Assembly (NCBI GenBank): GCA_016212685.1
Contig: JACREW010000276.1
Span: 1-6,771, forward strand
Length of the DNA stretch: 6,771 nt
Direction of reading: 5' to 3'
Source: Nitrospirota bacterium
GTDB lineage: Bacteria > Nitrospirota > Thermodesulfovibrionia > Thermodesulfovibrionales > Dissulfurispiraceae
The notes beneath the pieces are model-generated. The model was not told where the DNA came from and searched no databases. It saw nothing but the letters and a program-made list of their open reading frames with translations. Position 1 is the stretch's first letter. The number at the start of each line of letters is the position of its first letter. The translations under genes were made by a program, and so were the position numbers. Below, piece after piece: positions 1 to 6,663 of this stretch.

Positions 1-224
1 ATTTCCAAGGCTACAATACAGATATGGGACAGCCGCCCGCCTTCTTCGCAGATCAAGCCGCCGGCCTTCATAACCCCTAATGCATAATCCGGATGGCTGT
101 TCGGTATCACGAGTATGTCGCCTTCATTCATATTATTGATATGGCTGTAATTAGACAACACCGTCACCTTCCCTGTCACTACACCCTGATTGACGGGAAC
201 ACCGCGTAAGATTGCTTTATCCAT
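1..224 (-). CDS. PEP-utilising enzyme mobile (phosphohistidine swivel) domain protein, 5' part only
   Basis: This is the N-terminal 74 codons of a gene that runs off the left edge of the window. The translation begins MDKAILRGVPVNQGVVTGKV and reaches GGRLSHICIVALE at residues 62-74. This matches the mobile domain of PEP synthase, pyruvate phosphate dikinase and rifampin phosphotransferase, which has an N-terminal G-x-P/S-x-x-x-G-x-x-x-G-K-V strand, a GDILV strand (here 35-39), then AGG-x-x-x-E-x-G-G-x-x-SH-x-x-IV-A-x-E. His67 is the expected phosphorylated swivel histidine. In the large enzymes this domain follows an ATP-grasp (PPDK_N) domain. Here it starts at residue 1, so this is either a stand-alone swivel subunit or a protein with reversed domain order. 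The ATG at 222-224 lies 12 nt after the ACP stop and has a GAGGGG SD. The specific phosphoryl acceptor cannot be told from this fragment. Confidence 0.8.
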   Translation of the reverse strand, partial: MDKAILRGVPVNQGVVTGKVTVLSNYSHINNMNEGDILVIPNSHPDYALGVMKAGGLICEEGGRLSHICIVALE

Positions 225-232
225 TTTATCTA

Positions 233-238
233 CCCCTC
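233..238 (-). promoter_or_regulatory. Shine-Dalgarno of the PEP mobile-domain gene
   Basis: On the minus strand this reads GAGGGG, 8 nt before the ATG at 222-224. It shares bases with the TGA stop of the ACP gene (237-239), so a ribosome finishing the ACP is already on the next initiation site. This supports the chosen start and translational coupling. Confidence 0.65.
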
Positions 239-503
239 ACTGATTATTCATTTTTGCTTCTATGTGCTCGACAAGATTCGAAAACCTGTCAAAGATATCA
301 AGGCTTATTTCTTCGGTATTAATATTGAACTTAAATCTATTCTCAATTGCCACTATGAGTTCGAGTATCTGGATGGAATCCAGCGCTATGTCGTTGATCA
401 GTGAAGTATCATCGTGGATCTCCGATACATCAATCTGTAATGACATCTGATCCTTTGAGCTTAAGATATCCAGGATGCCTTCCCTTATCGCTTGTCTCTC
501 CAT
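237..503 (-). CDS. Acyl carrier protein (phosphopantetheine-binding), free-standing
   Basis: This 88-residue acidic protein has the size and pattern of a discrete ACP. The helix-II signature is ALDSIQILELIVAIEN (residues 40-55), and Ser43 in the D-S-I motif is the expected 4'-phosphopantetheine attachment site. It would act in the cytosol, carrying acyl groups as thioesters between partner enzymes. The start at 501-503 is supported by a perfect AGGAGG six nt upstream. The first 74 nt overlap the end of the carbamoyltransferase gene in another frame, and the mobile-domain gene starts 12 nt after its stop. With two adenylating enzymes in the same operon, it is more likely a pathway-dedicated carrier than the housekeeping fatty-acid ACP; it has D-S-I where the fatty-acid ACP typically has D-S-L. 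No phosphopantetheinyl transferase, ketosynthase or condensation domain is present in the window. A D-alanyl or aminoacyl carrier role is an alternative. Confidence 0.9.
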   Translation of the reverse strand: MERQAIREGILDILSSKDQMSLQIDVSEIHDDTSLINDIALDSIQILELIVAIENRFKFNINTEEISLDIFDRFSNLVEHIEAKMNNQ

Positions 504-2373
504 GCCTCTCCTCCTCGTTAGGTAATTTTTTGATCATGTAATCGCCTATTACCAGAATGTCAATTTGGGTGTTCAAAAAACACTTAACTGCATCGTCAGG
601 CGTACAGACTACGGGTTCTTCCTTTACATTAAATGAGGTGTTTAAGAGAACGGGAACCCCGGTCAGTCCTCCAAAACTGCTGAGAAGTCTCCAAAACCGT
701 TCGTTATCTTCTCTCTTTACCGTCTGTATCCTTGCTGTCCCATCGCAGTGTGTCACAGAGGGTATTATTTTCCGAATTTCAGCTCTCACCGGGACCGTAA
801 ACAGCATGAACGCCGATTCATCCAGATCGTCCATACCGAAGTAGTTTCGAGCGCTCTCATAAGTAACAGCCGGAGCAAAAGGTCTGAAAGTTTCCCTCCG
901 CTTTACTTTTATATTTATAATATCCTTCATCTCCGGATTCCTCGGATCTCCGAGAATACTTCTATTCCCCAATGCCCTCGGTCCGAATTCCATTCTCCCC
1001 TGAAACCATCCCACAATCTTCTGCTCTGCTAACATTTGGGCTGTCTTATCCTCTATATTAGCCGTCTTTTCGAATGTTATCCATCTTTCATACTTTGCGA
1101 GTGTGGTTTTTATTTTCTCTTCGGTATATTCCGGTCCGAGATAGACTGTCTTAAGCCGTTTATATTCTTGTCTTTTTTCCAAAAAGTGGTGGTAAAAATA
1201 TTGAGCCGCACCGAGGCTGCATCCATCATCACCTGAGGCAGGAAACACAAAGATGCTCTTAAATAATTTAGACTTTGCTATTTTCCCGTTTAACTGGCAA
1301 TTTAGCGCTACCCCGCCAGATAAGCAGAGATTTTCAAAGGCATATGAATTCTTCAAGCATTCGAGCTTGTAGAGAACGCAATCTTCCAGTCTCTTCTGCA
1401 AAGAGGAGGCGATATCCATCTCCCGCTGGGTAATCGCGCCATCATATTCCCTCGGAGAGCCGAAGAGCTCTTTCAAGTATTCACGGAGATCCTCTCTCAG
1501 CAATACCTTTGTTTCATAATTCCCATCATCGTTCATTGTTATTAAATTGTCAAATGCCTTTTCGTATGTTTTGGGATTTCCATACGATGCGAGCCCCATG
1601 ACCTTGTATTCGTCATTAAGGGGCTTAAACCCGAGAAATACAGTTATGACCATATATAGAATGCCCAGGGAGGTCGGAATGCTTGCTTCTTCAAGCGAAT
1701 CGATATTATTCTTTTTCCCCAGAGCAAAAACCGAACTGTCCTTTTCCCCGCATCCGTCAAGGGTCAATATTCCGCTTTCTTCGAACCCGGATGAATAGAA
1801 TGCGGACGCAGCATGAGCCAGATGGTGGGGAATATATCTTACTCTGCTCCTATCACATTCAAATTCTGAAAAACTTGCCAGCTGCTCATATGCTTTTTCC
1901 CGGCAAAATTCTCTCTCATAACTCAATACGTTGGCCCGTATAACCCTTGCGCAAATCTTTTCTGGCAAAAGGGCCGACAATATCTGAATTTTTTTTTCAA
2001 ACACCTCCTCCGACATGTCGAGGTAGTAGCATATATAGTCTATATCGCCCTTTTGCTTTCGTGCCTTTTCCATGCAATATTTCAGGGATTGTTTCGGCAT
2101 GAGAACCTTTTCATCAATAGTGAGGGAATGTTTCTTTCGGTTAAATCTCTCCTCTGAAACCGATGCCACAATTTCCCCGTTATCAAGGAGCGAAACAGAA
2201 CAATCATGCCCCAGGCCTTTTAAAGGAAAATAGTTAATCGGAATATCCTCTTCATCTTCGCCGAATACCATGAAACTGTCAAAATAATTGGTATGCCCCT
2301 TCAGCTTCTTTAAAAGTCCTGCCTTGTCTTTTTTGTCGTTTCTTGCCGATCCAGAATAACCGATAACCACCAT
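430..2373 (-). CDS. O-carbamoyltransferase, NodU/CmcH/TobZ family
   Basis: The 647-residue protein has the two-domain architecture of this family, which transfers a carbamoyl group from carbamoyl phosphate, via carbamoyl-AMP, to a hydroxyl of a small molecule. The N-terminal Kae1-like part has GHDCSVSL (55-62) and SEERFNRKKH (73-82). It also has HHLAH (183-187) and LTLDG (203-207), which hold expected metal/nucleotide ligands, then LSGGVALNC (351-359) and SGDDGCSLGAA (380-390). The C-terminal part has QGRMEFGPRALGNRSILGD (458-476), RPFAPAV (497-503) and LLNTSFN (576-582). About 40 residues separate the first strand (MVVIGYSG) from the HD motif, more than in the shortest members. The ATG at 2371-2373 is chosen over a TTG at 2404-2406: it starts at the family's first beta strand, has AGGGG seven nt upstream and leaves a 10-nt gap to the radical SAM stop. 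The last 24-odd residues overlap the ACP gene. The acceptor substrate is unknown. Confidence 0.93.
   Translation of the reverse strand: MVVIGYSGSARNDKKDKAGLLKKLKGHTNYFDSFMVFGEDEEDIPINYFPLKGLGHDCSVSLLDNGEIVASVSEERFNRKKHSLTIDEKVLMPKQSLKYCMEKARKQKGDIDYICYYLDMSEEVFEKKIQILSALLPEKICARVIRANVLSYEREFCREKAYEQLASFSEFECDRSRVRYIPHHLAHAASAFYSSGFEESGILTLDGCGEKDSSVFALGKKNNIDSLEEASIPTSLGILYMVITVFLGFKPLNDEYKVMGLASYGNPKTYEKAFDNLITMNDDGNYETKVLLREDLREYLKELFGSPREYDGAITQREMDIASSLQKRLEDCVLYKLECLKNSYAFENLCLSGGVALNCQLNGKIAKSKLFKSIFVFPASGDDGCSLGAAQYFYHHFLEKRQEYKRLKTVYLGPEYTEEKIKTTLAKYERWITFEKTANIEDKTAQMLAEQKIVGWFQGRMEFGPRALGNRSILGDPRNPEMKDIINIKVKRRETFRPFAPAVTYESARNYFGMDDLDESAFMLFTVPVRAEIRKIIPSVTHCDGTARIQTVKREDNERFWRLLSSFGGLTGVPVLLNTSFNVKEEPVVCTPDDAVKCFLNTQIDILVIGDYMIKKLPNEEERHGETSDKGRHPGYLKLKGSDVITD
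510..515 (-). promoter_or_regulatory. Strong Shine-Dalgarno of the ACP gene, inside the carbamoyltransferase gene
   Basis: The minus strand reads AGGAGG with a 6-nt spacer to the ATG at 501-503. It is the strongest SD in the window and lies wholly within the coding sequence of the preceding gene. This fits a carrier protein needed in larger amounts than the enzymes around it. Confidence 0.75.
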
Positions 2374-2380
2374 CCTGAGA

Positions 2381-2385
2381 CCCCT
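2381..2385 (-). promoter_or_regulatory. Shine-Dalgarno that decides the carbamoyltransferase start
   Basis: The minus strand reads AGGGG seven nt before the ATG at 2371-2373. It overlaps the TAG stop of the radical SAM gene (2384-2386). The TTG alternative at 2404-2406 would add eleven residues with no family resemblance, so this site settles the start. Confidence 0.65.
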
Positions 2386-3676
2386 ATCCTCTCGACAGAT
2401 GAGCAAGCATCATGGTTTCATATCCGGGGAGAAAGAATCTCCTGCAGATATCATCGGCAAATATATAGTATTTCCGCGGAACTCTTAATGCCTTATCATC
2501 AAGAATCAAGAGACCCTCCTTAACCAACTCGTTGATTATTGAACTATACGGCAACATCATATCAACACCGAAGCGATCGATAAAATGTTTTCTGTCGATT
2601 GACAAGCCCCTTATCCCATATACCATGGCGGACGATATTTCTTCCTTCGCTGATATACTATGCGCTCTCTTTACGGGGATTCTTCCTCGCTTCGCAACCT
2701 GAAGGTACTCTTTCATATCCCATGTATTCTGGTAAAGAAACTTATTGAAACAGGAATGTGCTGCAAGTCCGCATCCCAGCATATCTTCTCCCTGCAATAT
2801 TCCCTTGGCATGCACATGTTCGAAGGCAATATCTCTTACAAGGCTAAAACAGTTAGAGGCGGCATACCCACATTCATCCTGAAGCCTATCATAGGCATAC
2901 CCTATCATCGCCATCTCTTCGCTATTGCTCATGAGATTTCCAGCCTGCTCTCCTTTTTTTATCTTTTTGAACAGTTTTGTGTTGTAGTAGAGTTTCATCT
3001 TATAGAATGCGACGCTTTCGGGATCCAGTTGGATCAGTCTACTTATGATATTTCTCCAGTTTTCCCAGGTTTCTCCGATCATGCCGGACATGATATCAAT
3101 ATTGATTATTTCAAAGCGAGCTTTTCGTGCCCTGTCGTAGACCCTATAGAATGTCTCGGCGGTGACTTCCCTGCCGTTCAGTCTCAGTATCTCATTGTTG
3201 AAATTTTGAACGCCGAAACTGATCCTCTTTACGTTCATCTGTTTCAGTAAATGCAGTTTCTCAGGCGACAGATATTGCTCATCGGGATTGGCTTCAACGC
3301 AAAACTCGAAATCATCGATAAAATCGAACTTTTCAAATATATATTTTGCTAATTCCTCCAATTGTTGGCAGCTCAGCAGCGTCGGAGTTCCCCCTCCGAA
3401 ATATAATGATTTTATCCTTTTACTCTGAACAACCGGCATTTGACTATAGGTATCTATTTCTCTCTTCAAAGCCGCGAGATAATCTTCCACCATTTCATTC
3501 GAGAATGTATCGAATGATTTGTAATAACAGTAGTCACACTTTTTTTTGCAGAATGGCAGATGAACATAAAGATGTATCTGTTCCTTGGCAAACAGATCTA
3601 CAACTTCCTTCGTGTTAGTTACATTAAACGGTGGATACTGGTTGACGATATCTTCTCTGTTCAAAGTTATTTTCAT
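2384..3676 (-). CDS. HemN/HemW-like radical SAM protein
   Basis: The 430-residue protein is a radical SAM enzyme of the coproporphyrinogen-oxidase-like branch. Residues 37-50 contain HLPFCKKKCDYC, a C-x3-C-x2-C motif (Cys43, Cys47, Cys50) for a 4Fe-4S cluster. GGGTP at 94-98 is the SAM-binding segment, and EANPDE (128-133) and ISFGVQNFN (152-160) follow the HemN/HemW TIM-barrel pattern. Residues 345-415 look like the HemN C-terminal winged-helix region. Bacterial HemN carries one more Cys just after the motif; here it is Tyr-Tyr, so true coproporphyrinogen oxidase activity is unlikely. Family alternatives are a HemW-type heme chaperone or a class C radical SAM methyltransferase/cyclopropanase of natural-product pathways. 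Position between an acyl ligase and a carbamoyltransferase favours the biosynthetic role, as inference. It begins at a TAATG overlap with the ligase stop. Confidence 0.9.
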   Translation of the reverse strand: MKITLNREDIVNQYPPFNVTNTKEVVDLFAKEQIHLYVHLPFCKKKCDYCYYKSFDTFSNEMVEDYLAALKREIDTYSQMPVVQSKRIKSLYFGGGTPTLLSCQQLEELAKYIFEKFDFIDDFEFCVEANPDEQYLSPEKLHLLKQMNVKRISFGVQNFNNEILRLNGREVTAETFYRVYDRARKARFEIINIDIMSGMIGETWENWRNIISRLIQLDPESVAFYKMKLYYNTKLFKKIKKGEQAGNLMSNSEEMAMIGYAYDRLQDECGYAASNCFSLVRDIAFEHVHAKGILQGEDMLGCGLAAHSCFNKFLYQNTWDMKEYLQVAKRGRIPVKRAHSISAKEEISSAMVYGIRGLSIDRKHFIDRFGVDMMLPYSSIINELVKEGLLILDDKALRVPRKYYIFADDICRRFFLPGYETMMLAHLSRG

Positions 3677-3690
3677 TATTCCTTCCCCTC
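3674..3690 (-). promoter_or_regulatory. Coupled stop/start (TAATG) with Shine-Dalgarno for the radical SAM gene
   Basis: The minus strand reads GAGGGGAAGGAATAATG. The TAA stop of the acyl ligase (3676-3678) and the ATG of the radical SAM gene (3674-3676) share one base. The GAGGGG lies 8 nt before the start. This is a classical translational-coupling junction. Confidence 0.75.
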
Positions 3691-5175
3691 TCCAATCAGG
3701 TATTTCCTCAATATCTTTCCGGTGGGACTCTTGGGAAGTTCTTCGATAAATTCTATTTCACGAGGCACTTTATAATCTGCCAGCCTCTCCCTGCAATATT
3801 TTGCAAGCTCTTTTATTGACACTTTACCTTCCGCTGTAACGTATGCTTTGATAATCTCACCACAACTTTTTCCGGGGACTCCCACTACCGCACATTCTCT
3901 TATAGAAGAATTCGACAGCAATACGCTTTCAATTTCCGAGGGATCTACCTTCAATCCTGCAACATTGATAAAAGAACTCTTTCTTCCCGTTATATACAGA
4001 TTATTGTTGGGATCCATCCAGCCCACATCGCCGGTGAAGAAGCATCCGTCCCTGAATACTCTTTTGTTTATTTCCGGCATGTTGAGGTATCCCTTTGTCG
4101 TTCCGGGACTTTTGATTTTTATCTCGCCCTTCTTGTAAGGAGGCAGTTCATGGCCGTCATTATCCACTATCTTTATGATCCTTCCCTCTACCGGTTTTCC
4201 AACGGAATCGAAATCAATTGTTCCATTATTATATAAATTTAAAGCCATTACCCCTGTCTCTGTGGAGCCGTATAGTTGATTTATCCTGACGCCGAATCTC
4301 TTATAGAAATTTTCCGCCGTTTCTTTAGGAAGCTTTGCCCCGGCGGAAAACGAAAGGCGAAGGGAAGAAAAATCTTCTCCAACAGGCAAAAAAGCTTTAT
4401 TCAGGAGGTTATACATAAACGGCACTCCGATAAATATTGTCGGCCGGTATCTCTTTATGAGATTTGTTAAATCATTTGGAACAAATTTATCCATAAGCAC
4501 TAATTTTGCTCCCCTGTAAAAACTCGCCAAAAAGCTATTAATCAAGCCATAGGCATGAAATAACGGGGCAGGGCAGATACAGACATCACCTTTTGTAAGG
4601 GAGATAGTATTGGAAAAATTGATTATTTCATCGATAACATTGTTATAACTCCTGGTTACTATTTTTGATGTTCCGCTCACTCCGGATGTAAATTGCACAA
4701 TAAACTCCTTATCCAGCCAATTGTCTCCATGCCCCTGAGCGAAAATATCTTCTCCCTGATGTTCAATTCTCCATATAGCGATGTCGCCTATAATAGGATC
4801 AGATGCGCTATAGAGGATGTTTTTGTGATATGATAGGCTTTGAATAAGGGCGCTTGATTTATTATCACTTATAAGTATCCGGACTCCGGTATCATAGAGG
4901 TGCTTTTCGATCTCATATTTCTTGGAATAAGTGCTCAATAAAACACCGGCAGCTTTCAGCTTCGCAACTGCTAACAAAGAACAGAGAAAGAGCGGAGTAT
5001 TGCCTATGAGTATTCCTATTTTCAATCGTTCCGTGACTTTATGCTCTCGTAGCACACTGCTTAGGTGTTCGGCCTCTCCATCGAGCATAGCAAAGGTAAA
5101 CATCTTATGGCGGTATAGAACAGCTCCGTCATTCGAAACTCTATTGTAAAACGTAAAGTTCTCGTTGCGATTCAT
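3676..5175 (-). CDS. Acyl-CoA synthetase / acyl-AMP ligase (ANL superfamily)
   Basis: The 499-residue protein is a full-length class I adenylate-forming enzyme that activates a carboxylate with ATP and passes it to a thiol (CoA or an ACP pantetheine). Core motifs are in order: P-loop A3 TSGVSGTSK (163-171), A5 LYGSTETG (301-308), A7 FFTGDVGW (379-386), A8 hinge GRKSSFINVAGLKV (397-410) followed by DPSEIE, and A10 SPTGKILR (483-490) with the catalytic Lys487. The A3 loop has TSGVSG where the common form is TSGTTG or TSGSTG. The start at 5173-5175 has AGGGG seven nt upstream. It follows the 82-nt spacer and opens the tightly coupled part of the operon. With an ACP three genes downstream, direct loading of that ACP is plausible. 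Substrate cannot be read from the sequence by eye; aryl, fatty or small branched acids all remain possible. Confidence 0.93.
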   Translation of the reverse strand: MNRNENFTFYNRVSNDGAVLYRHKMFTFAMLDGEAEHLSSVLREHKVTERLKIGILIGNTPLFLCSLLAVAKLKAAGVLLSTYSKKYEIEKHLYDTGVRILISDNKSSALIQSLSYHKNILYSASDPIIGDIAIWRIEHQGEDIFAQGHGDNWLDKEFIVQFTSGVSGTSKIVTRSYNNVIDEIINFSNTISLTKGDVCICPAPLFHAYGLINSFLASFYRGAKLVLMDKFVPNDLTNLIKRYRPTIFIGVPFMYNLLNKAFLPVGEDFSSLRLSFSAGAKLPKETAENFYKRFGVRINQLYGSTETGVMALNLYNNGTIDFDSVGKPVEGRIIKIVDNDGHELPPYKKGEIKIKSPGTTKGYLNMPEINKRVFRDGCFFTGDVGWMDPNNNLYITGRKSSFINVAGLKVDPSEIESVLLSNSSIRECAVVGVPGKSCGEIIKAYVTAEGKVSIKELAKYCRERLADYKVPREIEFIEELPKSPTGKILRKYLIGEGKE

Positions 5176-5257
5176 AGCACATCCCCTAAAGAATACTGAG
5201 TAAATTATTTGATAACCCTAAATTATTCTCTCATAAGAGCCACTTTTAGTAAGCCTG
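5176..5257 (-). other. 82-nt AT-rich intergenic spacer, possible internal regulatory region
   Basis: This is the largest gap in the block. Near its 3' end (minus strand) it holds the AGGGG SD of the acyl ligase (5183-5187), and it also contains the 9-bp direct repeat listed separately. I see no convincing -35/-10 pair with normal spacing and no hairpin followed by a T run, so neither a promoter nor a terminator is called. Confidence 0.4.
5201..5227. repeat. 9-bp direct repeat TAAATTATT, two copies 18 bp apart
   Basis: Identical copies of TAAATTATT lie at 5201-5209 and 5219-5227 on the plus strand (AATAATTTA on the coding strand), start to start 18 bp. They sit upstream of the acyl ligase start in the only real spacer. 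They could be paired operator sites on nearly the same helix face, but AT-rich composition makes chance a serious alternative. Confidence 0.35.
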
Positions 5258-6649
5258 CTATAAGAAACCCGGTGGTCTGAAGACCAGTTCAATATTAACA
5301 AGACCTTCTTTCATCGCGTTATTAAGGCTTGGAACTTTTTGGCATATTTTCCGTAAAATTTTTTTCTTAAGCTTCCTGGCCTGTTCTTGATAGAATAAAG
5401 GATTATACTGTAACTCTATCTCAAACCTAACGGAGTCAATACCGTGCGAGTTAACGCGCCTCGTCATCGTGTACTTTGGTTTTCCTACGGTACCATTGTC
5501 ATAGATGCCAGGTAGATTATCAAAAAATGGGAATGTAGCCACATCTGGTTCATTATCTAAAATGTCATGAATCACCGCCGAACCGATTACCACCGGGGGT
5601 AGATCTGGCATTTTAAAAATCAGAGAATGATCAACCCGTCCGAGGTACTCAAAAGAATCTCCGTAAAGACATCGGTTCTTTGTAAGATGAAACAAGTCTC
5701 TTGTGGCAAAACGGATCGCCGGCTGTCCTTGAATAAAGGGATAAAGGCCGGTAAGAACCAATTCCCCATCCCCCTCAGTCATCGGCGTCTGCTCTACGGG
5801 ACAGATCAGTTCGGGAATCACATTGGGTAAAAAATGATATGACCCGCACAGAAGACAGCAATTCGAATGGGTAAAGACTTCCGTTAAACTGTATACGGGG
5901 ATAATCTCCGCAGACCATAATGTTTCCATGAGCCTTTTCCAACGAGACGTGACAAATCCGCCGACGGAGTAAATACGTTTAATCTTGCATTTGCTGAAAT
6001 CAAAATCTTTTCCAATGAGCATGATCGTTAGCCATTGCACGGACTGGTACAGTCCGGTTATCGTCGAGATGGAATTCTCCACACCAGGGATATCGTGCGG
6101 GGTTGTCAGCCAATACATTATTTGATTAAGGAGAACAGGATCGAACAGACCTGTGGAGATACGATACCCATTGAGCGGAATATCGATGACATTGCCATGG
6201 TAGAGATTTGCCAGTGTTAGGATAAGAGGACTGGGATTATCAGTTGAACCATTAAGAATTCCCTGCAGAGAGCTATAGAATTGTTTCAAGAAAGATATCT
6301 CAAGGTTAGAGCGATAAACTGAAGAGGGAATCCCGGTTGTTCCAGTGGTATATTGAAGAAGGCCAGTATTACCAGAAGTCCTTAAAGCAGTCACGTGACC
6401 GCAAAGGGACTCTTTCGTTAAAAGAGGAATCTCCGGTAGATTCTCCAAAGCGAATGATCCGTCCAATACTGAAACCGGCAATACCGACCGGTAATATTCC
6501 GAAAATGTATAAGCATGCTTTAAAGTAGCTAAGAGAAGGGTTGCACGGAATCGTTTAGCAAGTTCCCGACTTTCCAATTCGGGAAGGGATGCTTTTACAA
6601 ACTTAACAGCTAAATTTTCCGGATCTTCGAGTAACGTCTCATCCTGCAT
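5258..6649 (-). CDS. PaaK-like (phenylacetate-CoA ligase/F390 synthetase-type) adenylate-forming enzyme
   Basis: The 463-residue protein resembles the PaaK group, a branch of adenylate-forming enzymes separate in sequence from ordinary acyl-CoA synthetases. It shows an N-terminal helical lead with LPEIPLLTKESL (71-82), a P-loop YTTGTTGIPSSV (100-111) and an A5-type segment YSLTEVF (253-259). GELVLTGLYP (295-304), an A7-like TRDLF (316-320) and an A8-like YLGRVD (335-340) follow. Length is close to that of PaaK (about 430-440). The C-terminal subdomain ends in RPPGFL, and I do not see the usual GK-containing lysine loop. A Cys-rich stretch C-C-x-x-C-G (264-269) follows the A5 motif. It begins 14 nt after the preceding stop and lacks a recognisable SD; a TGA upstream in frame rules out an earlier start. 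It probably activates an acid for transfer to CoA or a carrier, but a LuxE-like acyl-transfer role is possible. Confidence 0.85.
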   Translation of the reverse strand: MQDETLLEDPENLAVKFVKASLPELESRELAKRFRATLLLATLKHAYTFSEYYRSVLPVSVLDGSFALENLPEIPLLTKESLCGHVTALRTSGNTGLLQYTTGTTGIPSSVYRSNLEISFLKQFYSSLQGILNGSTDNPSPLILTLANLYHGNVIDIPLNGYRISTGLFDPVLLNQIMYWLTTPHDIPGVENSISTITGLYQSVQWLTIMLIGKDFDFSKCKIKRIYSVGGFVTSRWKRLMETLWSAEIIPVYSLTEVFTHSNCCLLCGSYHFLPNVIPELICPVEQTPMTEGDGELVLTGLYPFIQGQPAIRFATRDLFHLTKNRCLYGDSFEYLGRVDHSLIFKMPDLPPVVIGSAVIHDILDNEPDVATFPFFDNLPGIYDNGTVGKPKYTMTRRVNSHGIDSVRFEIELQYNPLFYQEQARKLKKKILRKICQKVPSLNNAMKEGLVNIELVFRPPGFL

Positions 6650-6663
6650 GTAAACTATATCAT

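Noticed and set aside
430..530. Possible frameshift at the end of the carbamoyltransferase
   Set aside because: The family core is complete before the overlap, and both frames read sensibly with a strong SD for the ACP, so an intact overlap is the simpler explanation. A sequencing indel cannot be fully excluded.
2374..2406. Earlier TTG start for the carbamoyltransferase, adding eleven residues
   Set aside because: The added residues do not resemble the family's N-terminus and would overlap the radical SAM gene. The ATG at 2371-2373 has a well-spaced AGGGG and starts at the first conserved strand.
2660..3250. 196-codon open frame on the plus strand, antisense to the radical SAM gene
   Set aside because: No SD precedes its ATG, it resembles no family I know, and the opposite strand encodes a clear radical SAM protein over the whole length. 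It is a shadow frame.
2384..3676. Naming the radical SAM gene hemN or hemW
   Set aside because: The HemN-specific extra Cys is absent and no heme genes are near, and HemW identity cannot be proven by eye, so no gene symbol is given.
5229..5240. Small CTCT-TATG-AGAG hairpin in the spacer
   Set aside because: A four-base-pair stem is too weak to call as a regulatory structure.
5273..5286. Perfect inverted repeat TGGTCT-GA-AGACCA near the end of the PaaK-like gene
   Set aside because: The loop of two bases is too short, it lies inside the coding region, and no T run follows on the transcribed strand. It is not a credible terminator.
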